DNA of 64,000 bases from Sphingobacteriaceae bacterium (lineage in GTDB: Bacteria; Bacteroidota; Bacteroidia; B-17B0; Aurantibacillaceae), in NCBI GenBank assembly GCA_023251775.1, contig JAHEYC010000006.1:1-64000 (forward strand), written 5' to 3'. Shown piece after piece: positions 9,978 to 19,353 of this stretch. Below the pieces are notes generated by a model. The model saw only the letters and a program-made list of their open reading frames with translations. It did no database searches and was not told where the DNA came from. The position numbers were made by a program, and so were the translations under genes. The first letter of the stretch is position 1, and every line of letters begins with the position of its first letter.

Positions 9978-11297
9978 ATGGGTTGCAGCGGATGCGAAAC
10001 AGGACGGGGAAACCATAATCAAAATAATAACGGCATACCTGCGGGATGCAATAATAACGGCTCTTGCGGAACAACCGGAGGCTGCAATAAACTCAATGTT
10101 TTTGATTGGCTTGGAAATATGCGTATGCCCGAAGGACAAAAGGCCTGCGATATGGTAGAAGTGCGTTTTAAGAATTCGCGCAAGGATTTTTTCAAGAATG
10201 TAAATAATCTGTCGCTTGTTATTGGCGATGTAGTAGCTGTTGAAGCAACTCAAGGACATGATATTGGTGTTATCTCTTTAACCGGAGAATTGGTGAGAGT
10301 GCAGATGAAAAAACGCAATGCAAATCCTACGGAAGAAGAAACCAAAAAAATATATCGCAAAGCAAAACAAAATGATGTAGATAAATGGCAAGAGGCTCAA
10401 AAGCTGGAAGTTTCTACCATGTTCAAAGCACGTACCATTGCTTTACGTTTAGGTTTGCAAATGAAATTAAGCGATGTAGAATATCAAGGCGATAGATCAA
10501 AAGCTATTTTTTATTATACGGCCGATGAGCGTGTTGATTTTAGAGAGCTCATTAAATTATTGGCCGAGGAATTCAAAGTGCGTATTGAAATGCGTCAGAT
10601 AGGCGCGCGCCAAGAAGCATCGCGCTTGGGAGGAATTGGTGCTTGCGGTCGCGAATTATGTTGCAGTACATGGTTAACCGATTTTAGAACTGTTTCTACA
10701 AGTGCCGCGCGTTATCAGCAATTATCATTAAATCCCTTAAAACTTGCAGGGCAATGCGGTAAATTAAAATGTTGTTTGAATTACGAATTGGATAGTTATG
10801 TGGATGCGTTAAAAGAATTCCCGATCATCGAAAATAAATATTTGCAAACTGTAAAAGGTGATGCATTTCATCAAAAAACAGATATTTTCAAAGGCGTAAT
10901 GTGGTTCTCGTACAAACAAGAACCGGATGTTTTTATTCCAATGAAAGCCGCGCAAGTAAAAGAAGTGATCGCAAAAAATGAAAAAGGCGAAAAGCCGGAT
11001 GACCTTGTACCTTTTGTTTTAAATTTAAAACCAAAAACGGCGGTTGTTGAACATACATTTGAAAATGTGGTGGGGCAAGATAGTTTAACGCGTTTTGACA
11101 GAAAAGATAATAAGAATAAAAAGCCGCATCATCACCATACTAAAAATAAGCAACACTCTAAGGGAAATCAAAATAATCCTAACAAGGGAACGCCAAATCC
11201 GAATCAACAAAAGCCAAAACCGCAGCATAAACATCAGGGACCGCATCCTAAAAAACCAAACAACAATCCTAACAATAACAATGACAAGAAGGGTTAA
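9978..11297 (+). CDS. ricT: PSP1 domain / RicT(YaaT)-like protein with Cys-rich N-terminus and Asn/His/Pro/Lys-rich tail
   Basis: VEVRFKNSRKDFF...GDVVAVEATQGHDIGVISLTGELV...YFTADERVDFRELIKLLAEEFKVRIEMRQIGARQEASRLGGIGACGRELCCSTWL...GQCGKLKCCLNYE. Confidence 0.9.
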   Translation: MGCSGCETGRGNHNQNNNGIPAGCNNNGSCGTTGGCNKLNVFDWLGNMRMPEGQKACDMVEVRFKNSRKDFFKNVNNLSLVIGDVVAVEATQGHDIGVISLTGELVRVQMKKRNANPTEEETKKIYRKAKQNDVDKWQEAQKLEVSTMFKARTIALRLGLQMKLSDVEYQGDRSKAIFYYTADERVDFRELIKLLAEEFKVRIEMRQIGARQEASRLGGIGACGRELCCSTWLTDFRTVSTSAARYQQLSLNPLKLAGQCGKLKCCLNYELDSYVDALKEFPIIENKYLQTVKGDAFHQKTDIFKGVMWFSYKQEPDVFIPMKAAQVKEVIAKNEKGEKPDDLVPFVLNLKPKTAVVEHTFENVVGQDSLTRFDRKDNKNKKPHHHHTKNKQHSKGNQNNPNKGTPNPNQQKPKPQHKHQGPHPKKPNNNPNNNNDKKG

Positions 11298-11757
11298 AAT
11301 AATTTTTGCGATCGTTGTTCTCTTCTCGGTATTAGTTAGCTCATGCAACAAGAATGTGATCTATACTGAGTATAGAAAATTCAATGAGAACGAATGGTTT
11401 GTGAAAGAAAAAGCGGTGTTTGAAGTGGATATTAAAGATAAAACTTCCTTAAATAATATTTCGTTAATGGTAAGGCATGCCGATGGATATCCTTACAGTA
11501 ATATCTTTTTATTCTTAGAAACAACGTATCCGGATGGTAAGATGGAAAAAGATACCTTGGAAGTTATTTTAGCAAATACCAAGGGTGAATGGATGGGCAG
11601 TGGTGCCGGTGATATTTATGATCTTAAAGTTCCCATTAAAAGAAATGTAAAATTTCCGCTAACAGGTAAATATAAATTCGCGTTCCAACAGGCTATGCGC
11701 ACCGATCCACTTCCGCTTGTGATGGATTTTGGTTTTGAGATAGAGAAGTCTAATTAA
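11281..11757 (+). CDS. gldH: Gliding motility lipoprotein GldH
   Basis: From internal ATG at 11281: MTRRVKIIFAIVVLFSVLVSSCNKNVIYTEYRKFNENEW...NISLMVRHADGYPYSNIFLFLETTYPDG...GSGAGDIYDLKVPIKRNVKFPLTGKYKFAFQQAMR; the ORF-track start at 11095 lies inside the ricT-like tail in another frame. Confidence 0.88.
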   Translation: MTRRVKIIFAIVVLFSVLVSSCNKNVIYTEYRKFNENEWFVKEKAVFEVDIKDKTSLNNISLMVRHADGYPYSNIFLFLETTYPDGKMEKDTLEVILANTKGEWMGSGAGDIYDLKVPIKRNVKFPLTGKYKFAFQQAMRTDPLPLVMDFGFEIEKSN

Positions 11758-11820
11758 TAGCGTCTAGTAGAGTTCCCATTTAAATTTGATCAAGCGAAAT
11801 CCTAGGATACTAAATTTTTT

Positions 11821-11926
11821 TGCCGCAGATCTCACAAATTATCACAGATTTGAAACGCAGATTTATTAATGCTCTCCTTAAATAATCTGTGAAAAAAATC
11901 TGCGTGAATCCGCGGAATCTGTGGCA
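11821..11926. repeat. Imperfect palindromic intergenic repeat (tgccgcagat...cacagatt / aatctgtg...aatctgtggca type)
   Basis: Left tgccgcagatctcacaaattatcacagattt pairs with right aatctgtgaaaaaaatctgcgtgaatccgcggaatctgtggca. Confidence 0.8.
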
Positions 11927-11938
11927 TAAAAACGGCTT

Positions 11939-12598
11939 TCACTTAGTTTTTGCAGAATTCCTTTTTAAATTTAATTCAGTACTCAGTTCATTCATCCATT
12001 TTTTACCCCATTTGGTTTTGAACTCTCCGGGTTTTTCTGTTTCAAAAAGTTTAGTTGCTTCTTGCAAAAGGTCTAAAGCTTTTTTGCGTTTTGCTTTGTT
12101 TGAGAAATAAAAACATCTATAAAAATAAGCGTTCACTATCCGGATCCTTGGGTTAAGCGCATTTATTTTTTTAAAGCTTTCTAATTGGGTCTCTAATAGA
12201 TCAATTGCTTTTGGATCAGTTTTTGCCAAGCGAAATTCGTTGATCTTATGATAGAACATAAGGATCTTGCATTCTGGATCTGCAGGCCTCATGGTATCTA
12301 CTTTTTTCAAATTTGTTGCCGCTATCACTAGTGCTATCTTTGCCCCTACGGTGTCTTTTTTTATAAGGGAGATATCGGTTATTCTTACATAACATAATGC
12401 GCTATGAAAGGCGACATCCCAATTATTTGAAACGCCTCTCGACACACGTTCCATGGCCTTTGCGCTAAGATCCAACGTAGGCCTATCGTTTGATGTGTCG
12501 GCATTGGCAATATTCATTTCCATGATCTTTTCATAGAAGGTTTGTGCACTTAAAAAAGAGCTTGATATCCAAATAAAAAACAATAAAAGAGTTCGCAT
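11939..12598 (-). CDS. Secreted hypothetical protein (TPR-like helical)
   Basis: Signal peptide MRTLLLFFIWISSSFLSAQ; helical repeats; no clear family. Confidence 0.65.
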   Translation of the reverse strand: MRTLLLFFIWISSSFLSAQTFYEKIMEMNIANADTSNDRPTLDLSAKAMERVSRGVSNNWDVAFHSALCYVRITDISLIKKDTVGAKIALVIAATNLKKVDTMRPADPECKILMFYHKINEFRLAKTDPKAIDLLETQLESFKKINALNPRIRIVNAYFYRCFYFSNKAKRKKALDLLQEATKLFETEKPGEFKTKWGKKWMNELSTELNLKRNSAKTK

Positions 12599-12706
12599 AA
12601 TGTTAAAAATATAAGTTTAGATGCGTTTTTTAAGTGTGCATTGTATCAAAGGTATAAAAAAGCGACAAATACCACTTTTCCCCTATATTTCCGGTTAATT
12701 TTTGGT

Positions 12707-12714
12707 TATATTTG
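12707..12714 (+). promoter_or_regulatory. Putative -7 box TATATTTG upstream of the CotH-like gene
   Basis: Exact TAnnTTTG match 37 nt before the ATG; weak/absent -33. Confidence 0.4.
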
Positions 12715-12750
12715 TTTTAATATATTGTTAAATTATAACGCTAATTCCAA

Positions 12751-15315
12751 ATGAAAAACTTTACAGTGAAAAAAATGATCATATTGTTCTTATTTGTTAT
12801 TTGCTTCAGCACAGGCAAAGCACAAACCATATTGATCAACGAATATTCTTGCGCCAATTTAAGTGTCACCATAGATAACTACGGGAAGTATGAAGATTGG
12901 ATCGAACTCTATAATACAACCGGAAGTACCATTGACATTAGCGGTTATTTTTTATCCGATGATGTTGCTAACCTTGCAAAGTTTGCTATCCCTGCAGGAA
13001 CTACCATTGGTCCTAATGCTGTGTTGAGGGTTTACGCAAGCGGAAGAGGCGTTTCTGCTCCCGGAAATATTCACACCAATTTTAAATTAACCCAAACAAA
13101 AAATACTCCCGAACCTATCATTTTATCAAATGCGAGCAGTGTTGTGCTTGATAGTATCAGAGTTAAAAAAACCAAACTTGCACATTCAAGGGGAAGAATA
13201 ACAAATGGCGCGCCGAGTTGGAGCGTATTTACAACGCCTACTCCAAATGCTAATAATGCAGGTTCTGCTTACAGCGGATATTCAAATCGTCCTTCTATGA
13301 GCTTCAGTGCAGGATTGTATCCAAGCGCTATTTCAGTTTCACTTATTAATAATGAGCCATCATCAACCAGTTTGTATTATACCACTGATGGAACTGAACC
13401 AACAACTTCATCTAGTTTATACACCGGTGCAATTGCCGTTTCAACCACACAAATAATTAAAGCTATATCAACAAGCACCAATCCTTCTATCTTATCTAGC
13501 TTTGTTGAATTCAATACGTATCTTATTAACGAGATCCACACAGTTCCTATCATTTCCATTTCGGGCACAAGTTTAACTACACTTGCGAACGGCCTTCAAA
13601 GTTTAAAACCGGAAGGATCCATTGAGTATTTTACAAAGAACGGATTAAGAACATCAACTTCGTACGGTGGATTCAATAGCCATGGACAAGATTCGTGGGC
13701 TAATAGTCATAGGAGTCTTGATTTTGTTGCGCGCGACGAAATGGGTTATTCAGCCGAATTAAAAGAAAAAGTTTTCGTACAAACTTCACGCGATAAATTT
13801 CAACATTTGATCTTACGCGCGGCTGGCGACGATAATTATCCTGCTGATTTTAATGTTGACAACGCAGGCAGCGCTCACATGCGTGATGCTTATTTTCAAA
13901 CGCTTTGTAAATCGGGCGGATTGAAATTAGATATTCGCACGGCATCAAAATGTGTTGTGTATTTGAATGGCATGTATTGGGGCGTTTATGATCTGCGCGA
14001 GATCCCAGATGATCATGATTACACAAATTATAATTACAACCAAGGAAAATATGATCTTCAATATATTCTTACTTGGGGAAATACGTGGTCAGAATACGGC
14101 GGAAATCAATCTATTACCGATTGGAATGCTCTAAAGAGTTTCATAATTGGTAACAGTATGGCGGTTCAGTCTAATTTTGATCTTGCCGCAGCACAATTGG
14201 ATGTTGAAAGTTTAGCCGATTATGTTATCTGTAATGCCTTAGGAGTTACAACCGATTGGTTAAATTATAATACAGGTTGGTGGAGAGGAATGAATGCGGC
14301 AGGTACACATAAAAAATGGGGATATATTCTTTGGGATAATGATGCAATATTTAATTTTTATGTGAATTATACCGACGTTGCCAGCACAAACTTTAATGCA
14401 CCAATTTGTCAAGTAGATAATCTTTGGTCGCATAATGGTCCTTGGGGTCCTTCCGATCCGCAACAACATACGCGTGTATTAAAACAACTTAGAACTAATC
14501 CAGGATTTGAACAATGGTATCTTTCGCGTGTTGCCGACCTAATGAATACAACATTCAGTTGCCCTAAAATGTTAGCACACTTGGATAGCATGAAAGCAAT
14601 TATCGATCCTGAAATGACACGTCAATGTCAACGCTGGGGAGGAACTTATGCAGGATGGTTAGCAAACTTTAATACCTTGCGCACGTTCATTTCGAATCGT
14701 TGTGGACCACTTGCACCTTGCGGAATGCAAAGCTGTTATAATTTAACCGGACCATATCCTGTAACTTTTTCGGTGGATCCAATTGGTGCAGGTAATGTTA
14801 CTGTAAATTCACTTACAGTAAATGCTTTGCCTTGGCCGGCCAATTATTTTGGTAATGTCGATATCAAGTTAGCCAGCACTTCTTTTTCTGCATCTAACCA
14901 ATTTGTAACTTGGATAGCTGCTAGTACGAACACATTCATAAGCGCGCCTTCGGTGAACGTAAATACCATAAGACTTACATCAAGCGAGACCATCACTGCT
15001 AAATACGTTGTTGGTGTTGGCGTTAAAGAACTCACCGATCCTACGATGGAAGCTAGTTTATTTCCAAATCCAACTTCTGATGCATTCTCACTTACATTTA
15101 ATGTTTTAGAAAGCTCCGCTGTTTCGATCAAAATAGTGAACATATCAGGACAACAAGTTGGTGAATTAGTTCCTAACACACCTTCGTTCGACAAAGGCTC
15201 CTATAAAATTGATGTGAACTCTTCCATTACGTCAACAATGGCCAACGGTGTTTATTTTGTTCAGCTTAATGTAGGCGATCATAATAAAGTATTTAAGTTA
15301 GTTATTCAAAAATAG
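12751..15315 (+). CDS. CotH kinase family protein with lamin-tail domain, FN3-associated repeat and T9SS type A sorting domain
   Basis: ILINEYSCANLSVTIDNYGKYEDWIELYNTTGSTIDISGYFLSDD (lamin tail); YYTTDGTEPTTSSSLYTGAI; CotH core VYLNGMYWGVYDLREIPDDHDY...KWGYILWDNDAIFNFY; SLFPNPTSDAFSLTF...GVYFVQL CTD. Confidence 0.9.
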   Translation: MKNFTVKKMIILFLFVICFSTGKAQTILINEYSCANLSVTIDNYGKYEDWIELYNTTGSTIDISGYFLSDDVANLAKFAIPAGTTIGPNAVLRVYASGRGVSAPGNIHTNFKLTQTKNTPEPIILSNASSVVLDSIRVKKTKLAHSRGRITNGAPSWSVFTTPTPNANNAGSAYSGYSNRPSMSFSAGLYPSAISVSLINNEPSSTSLYYTTDGTEPTTSSSLYTGAIAVSTTQIIKAISTSTNPSILSSFVEFNTYLINEIHTVPIISISGTSLTTLANGLQSLKPEGSIEYFTKNGLRTSTSYGGFNSHGQDSWANSHRSLDFVARDEMGYSAELKEKVFVQTSRDKFQHLILRAAGDDNYPADFNVDNAGSAHMRDAYFQTLCKSGGLKLDIRTASKCVVYLNGMYWGVYDLREIPDDHDYTNYNYNQGKYDLQYILTWGNTWSEYGGNQSITDWNALKSFIIGNSMAVQSNFDLAAAQLDVESLADYVICNALGVTTDWLNYNTGWWRGMNAAGTHKKWGYILWDNDAIFNFYVNYTDVASTNFNAPICQVDNLWSHNGPWGPSDPQQHTRVLKQLRTNPGFEQWYLSRVADLMNTTFSCPKMLAHLDSMKAIIDPEMTRQCQRWGGTYAGWLANFNTLRTFISNRCGPLAPCGMQSCYNLTGPYPVTFSVDPIGAGNVTVNSLTVNALPWPANYFGNVDIKLASTSFSASNQFVTWIAASTNTFISAPSVNVNTIRLTSSETITAKYVVGVGVKELTDPTMEASLFPNPTSDAFSLTFNVLESSAVSIKIVNISGQQVGELVPNTPSFDKGSYKIDVNSSITSTMANGVYFVQLNVGDHNKVFKLVIQK

Positions 15316-15324
15316 TTTAGGTAT

Positions 15325-15729
15325 ATGTTCAAAAAACTTTTTGTTTGTGTTACGATCGCATTTGCATTACTAACCTTTCATTCCTGCAAGAAAGTTCCCG
15401 GTGAAGGGGGATTTGCCTCAATAGAAGGGAAATTGTACGTTAAGAATTACGATGCTACATTCACTATCATCACCTCCGAATATTATTTGCCGGGCGAGAA
15501 TGTATATATTATTTACGGAGATGATACAGAAATTGGTAATACCATTAAAACATCGTACGACGGCTCATTCAAATTCAATTATTTGAGAAAAGGAAAATAC
15601 AAGGTATATGCCATTGGGAAAGATCCCTCCAAACCATCGCTTTCGGTTCCTAAAGAAACACTTTTAGAAGTGACCATTACCAAAAAGAAAGAAAAAGTTG
15701 ATCTTGGAACTCTTACCATCACTAAATAG
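15325..15729 (+). CDS. Carboxypeptidase-regulatory-like lipoprotein
   Basis: Lipobox-like FHSC; GSFKFNYLRKGKYKVYAIGKDPS. Confidence 0.65.
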   Translation: MFKKLFVCVTIAFALLTFHSCKKVPGEGGFASIEGKLYVKNYDATFTIITSEYYLPGENVYIIYGDDTEIGNTIKTSYDGSFKFNYLRKGKYKVYAIGKDPSKPSLSVPKETLLEVTITKKKEKVDLGTLTITK

Positions 15730-15732
15730 ATC

Positions 15733-16425
15733 ATGCTAAGTAAGACTATAATTTGTTGTTTTTTTGTAATGTTTTTTTGGTGGGGTGGTTCTGCACAAAA
15801 CACAAAGGACGCAGGTTCATGGATCACGTTCTCGCTTCAAAAGACCATCACCAAAAAAATAAATTTGGCTATTGATCAAGAGCTGCGATTGAAAGAAAAT
15901 TTTCAGAGAGTGAATTTATTTTATACGAACATAGGAATTGATTATAAGATCAGTAAAAATATTAAAATTAGTCCGAGTTATCGTTCCATCCAAAAAAAAC
16001 GTTTCGAGCCCGGTTTTAGTTATAGGCACCGTTTTATGTTAGATGTAACACTAAAGAAAAAAATTTCAAGCATTACCTTGAGCGAAAGGGTAAGATACCA
16101 GGCGGAAGTGCAGGATTATTTTTCAAGTAGAAAAGGATATATCCCGGAACATTATCTCCGTTTTAAAACAGACCTTAAATGCAATGCCCTTGACAAAATA
16201 ACTCCATATATTTCCTGTGAACTACGTTATCAGCTTACAGCTCCCAGAGGTGACGATCCGTTTTATAATTACGGGTTTCATAGAGTGCGTAATGTAGCAG
16301 GGATAGAATACAAAATAAATGACAACAACTCATTAAACCTTTACTACCTTATTCAGTCAGAGTTTGATATCTCGAACAAAGAGAGCATCTATATTGTTGG
16401 CCTTGGATATAACCTAAGCATTTAA
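15733..16425 (+). CDS. DUF2490-like outer-membrane beta-barrel protein
   Basis: Signal peptide; GSWITFSLQKTITKKINLAIDQELRLKENFQRVNLFYTNIGIDYKISKNIKISPSYR. Confidence 0.75.
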   Translation: MLSKTIICCFFVMFFWWGGSAQNTKDAGSWITFSLQKTITKKINLAIDQELRLKENFQRVNLFYTNIGIDYKISKNIKISPSYRSIQKKRFEPGFSYRHRFMLDVTLKKKISSITLSERVRYQAEVQDYFSSRKGYIPEHYLRFKTDLKCNALDKITPYISCELRYQLTAPRGDDPFYNYGFHRVRNVAGIEYKINDNNSLNLYYLIQSEFDISNKESIYIVGLGYNLSI

Positions 16426-16435
16426 GTTGAACCTA

Positions 16436-18127
16436 ATGATGAATAAATTAAAAATGAAACTAGGATCTTTTTGTATACTGTTTGTTTTTTGCGGCAAGAT
16501 CTCTGCTCAATGGGTATCAAACCCTGCGATAAATACCACAGTGGCAATTGTGGCTAAATCACAAAATAACATTCACACCATAAGTGATGCCAATGGTGGC
16601 GCCATTATTTCATGGGATGATAACAGAAATTCATCCACAAGCTCTACTGATATTTTTGCGCAGCGTTTGAATGCAAGCGGGATCGCAAAATGGACCATGA
16701 ATGGAATTTCAATTTGTAATGATGCTGCCACCCAACAAGCCTCAGCAATTGCCGACGTTGGTATGGGAAATGCTATTATTACTTGGGAAGATCACCGCTT
16801 AGGGAATTATGATATTTACGCGCAAAAAATAGATTCTTCGGGAAATATTCAGTGGGCGGCGAACGGTTTAGCTATTTGTTCAAAGGCATTACATCAAAAA
16901 AATCCGAAGATAGTTGGCGATAATGCCGGAGGTGCAATTATTGTTTGGGAAGATTCCTTGAATAATTTTTGGGATATCTATGCGCAACGCGTGAGTTCTA
17001 CAGGTGCAATATTATGGGCAGTGAGCGGCGTTAGTATTTGCGCAGCATCCAATACGCAGTTAAATCCAAAGATAGAAAGCGACGGATTAGGTGGCGCAAT
17101 CATAACTTGGCAAGATAAACGAAATAATATTGATTACGATGTATATGCTCAGCGAATTGATAATAATGGAAATGTGCAGTGGACAACCGACGGCGTGATC
17201 ATTTGCAACGCGATAAATACACAAAGTAATCCGCGCATAGAACCGGATGGTGCTAATGGTGCTATAATTGGATGGACCGATAAACGAAATGCTGTAGATA
17301 ATAATATTTATGGGCAGCGAATCAATTCTTCGGGCGTAGTGCAGTGGACAAGCAACGGTCTTCTTGTTTGCGGAGCTGCTAATCATCAAAGTGCATTGGA
17401 TATTAAATACACAGGAAGTAATGGTACCATTTTTACTTGGAAAGATGCGCGAACTGCTACAACTTCTGTTTATGCGCAATTAGTTTCGTTAAGTGGAACT
17501 GTTCAACTTGCCACCGATGGCATAATGATCTCGAATGGTTTAAGATCCAATAACCCCAATGCAGTAAGTGATAAACAAAACGGAAGCATCCTTGTTTGGC
17601 AAGATTCTTCGGCCACAGGTTGGGATATAAAAACACAACGTTTAGATCCAACAGGGAATGTTCTTTGGGCAAGCGGTGGTGTTACTGTATCCAACGCAGG
17701 CAATGATCAAATAAATGCTACACAAATAAGTGATAATAACGGAGGCGCCATTTACTTTTGGGAAGATTATAGGAATGCGGCCGATTATAATATCTATGCG
17801 CACCATTTATATAGTAGCGGTAATCCTGACATTGGCCTTGATGAATTACGAAATGAAAATTCTACCAACGTACTTTGCTTTCCAAACCCGATAAACAATT
17901 CCTCCGTTATTAAATTGATCGGAAATTCAAAAGGGAAAGATTGGCAATTGCAGATCTTTGATGCACAGGGACGATCGATCCTCACAAGAACACTTGCAAC
18001 AAATGAGGTGTTTTCGTTGGAAGATGCCAACATTACATCCGGAATTTATTTTTATCTTGTAAAAGTAGATGGAACATCCTTACCTTTGAAGGGCCGTTTT
18101 ATTTCAACACAAACAGAGCATGACTAA
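16436..18127 (+). CDS. T9SS cargo protein with tandem beta-propeller-like repeats (DIYAQRI.SSGNVQW)
   Basis: About 8 repeats of about 50 aa (GGAIITWQDKRN..DYDVYAQRIDNNGNVQW); C-term CFPNPINNSSVIKL...GIYFYLVKVDG; ATG at 16436 preferred over TTG at 16427. Confidence 0.8.
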   Translation: MMNKLKMKLGSFCILFVFCGKISAQWVSNPAINTTVAIVAKSQNNIHTISDANGGAIISWDDNRNSSTSSTDIFAQRLNASGIAKWTMNGISICNDAATQQASAIADVGMGNAIITWEDHRLGNYDIYAQKIDSSGNIQWAANGLAICSKALHQKNPKIVGDNAGGAIIVWEDSLNNFWDIYAQRVSSTGAILWAVSGVSICAASNTQLNPKIESDGLGGAIITWQDKRNNIDYDVYAQRIDNNGNVQWTTDGVIICNAINTQSNPRIEPDGANGAIIGWTDKRNAVDNNIYGQRINSSGVVQWTSNGLLVCGAANHQSALDIKYTGSNGTIFTWKDARTATTSVYAQLVSLSGTVQLATDGIMISNGLRSNNPNAVSDKQNGSILVWQDSSATGWDIKTQRLDPTGNVLWASGGVTVSNAGNDQINATQISDNNGGAIYFWEDYRNAADYNIYAHHLYSSGNPDIGLDELRNENSTNVLCFPNPINNSSVIKLIGNSKGKDWQLQIFDAQGRSILTRTLATNEVFSLEDANITSGIYFYLVKVDGTSLPLKGRFISTQTEHD

Positions 18128-18608
18128 TATGAAAAGAATAACTATACTCATTTTTGCACTGATTATCTCATGCAGCGTTTGTAATGCTCAGAAGAAAAAG
18201 GATATTAAAAAAGCGGGTATAAGAACTATAACCACTACCGAAACACAAGGAACAAAATCGTTCAATGATTCTAAAGAAACGTACGACGCAAATGGGTATA
18301 TTACCGAAGAGGTTAATTATGATAAAGAAGGTAATTTAAAAAGCACTAAGAAATATAAGTATAATAAAGGCGGCGATCCCATTGAAGAAATGGAGTACGA
18401 TGAGAAAAATGCGTTGAAAGAGGTAAAGTTAACCAAGTACAATTCATTAGGCGAAAAAACAGAAGAGCAATATTTGGACAAAGATAAAAAGCAGTTCAAA
18501 AAATATGTTTATACGTATGATGCGAAAGGATTTAAAACAGATCGCAAACATTATGATGCCAATAACACATTGATCTCAACCAAAAAATATACTTACGGTT
18601 ATAAATAA
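18120..18608 (+). CDS. Secreted protein with YD/MORN-like repeats
   Basis: YDANGYITEEVNYDKEGNLKSTKKYKYNKGGDPIEEMEYDEKNALKE repeats; signal peptide; overlaps previous CDS by 8 nt. Confidence 0.65.
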   Translation: MTNMKRITILIFALIISCSVCNAQKKKDIKKAGIRTITTTETQGTKSFNDSKETYDANGYITEEVNYDKEGNLKSTKKYKYNKGGDPIEEMEYDEKNALKEVKLTKYNSLGEKTEEQYLDKDKKQFKKYVYTYDAKGFKTDRKHYDANNTLISTKKYTYGYK

Positions 18609-18609
18609 A

Positions 18610-19353
18610 ATGTCGGCGGTTTACAACATATTGGATACATTTGATACCATTACCTTGGGGGAAATGGATAAGGTGAAACTAATGGATCGTATGGATTCAA
18701 AATATATGTTCACTATGCAAATGCTTCCGCAACTACTCGATAATTGCAAAGCCCATTATTTTGTGACCGATATTGGCGGTAAAAAATATTCGAGTTACGA
18801 AACACTTTATTTTGATACCAACGATTATAAGCTATATACGCAACATCATTCGGGAAAACTTAATCGTTATAAAATAAGAAAGCGTACGTATGTAGAAAGC
18901 GCTTTAACTTTTCTGGAAGTTAAATTCAAAGACAATAAAGGGAGAACGACCAAAGACCGCATAAAACTTAAGACCAATGAACTCGATGCTAAAGCTATTG
19001 CCTTCATTGAAAAAGAAACGCCTTTAAAAGCGCAAGACCTAAAACCAAGTGTACAAATAAATTATACGCGAATTACCCTGGTAAATAAGGCACTTAACGA
19101 GCGTATCACTATTGATCTGAACTTGACCATTAGTAAGGACACGTATTCACGATCATTCAATAATGTGGTGATAGCAGAGATAAAACAAAACAAACAGAGT
19201 TATTCAGAATTCACTCATCTTATGAGAGAGAATCGTATTAAGGAAGGTGCCATGAGTAAATATTGTTTTGGCATAAGCAATCTTGTGGGTGAAGTTAAAA
19301 AGAATAATTTTAAAGAGAAGAATTTACGAGTATTAAAACTAAATAACGTTTAA
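18610..19353 (+). CDS. VTC domain (polyphosphate polymerase-like) protein
   Basis: MDSKYMF...YSSYETLYFDTNDYKLYTQHHSGKLNRYKIRKRTYVESALTFLEVKFKDNKGRTTKDRIKL...KPSVQINYTRITLV. Confidence 0.9.
   Translation: MSAVYNILDTFDTITLGEMDKVKLMDRMDSKYMFTMQMLPQLLDNCKAHYFVTDIGGKKYSSYETLYFDTNDYKLYTQHHSGKLNRYKIRKRTYVESALTFLEVKFKDNKGRTTKDRIKLKTNELDAKAIAFIEKETPLKAQDLKPSVQINYTRITLVNKALNERITIDLNLTISKDTYSRSFNNVVIAEIKQNKQSYSEFTHLMRENRIKEGAMSKYCFGISNLVGEVKKNNFKEKNLRVLKLNNV

Noticed and set aside
9957-10259. Antisense ORF 9957..10259 (-)
   Set aside because: Fully overlaps the well-supported PSP1/RicT-like coding start; no family resemblance.
11085-11351. Antisense ORF over the ricT-like tail (and the 11095 start for gldH)
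   Set aside because: The low-complexity AAT/AAC/AAA-rich tail leaves all frames open; GldH has a proper lipoprotein signal only from ATG 11281.
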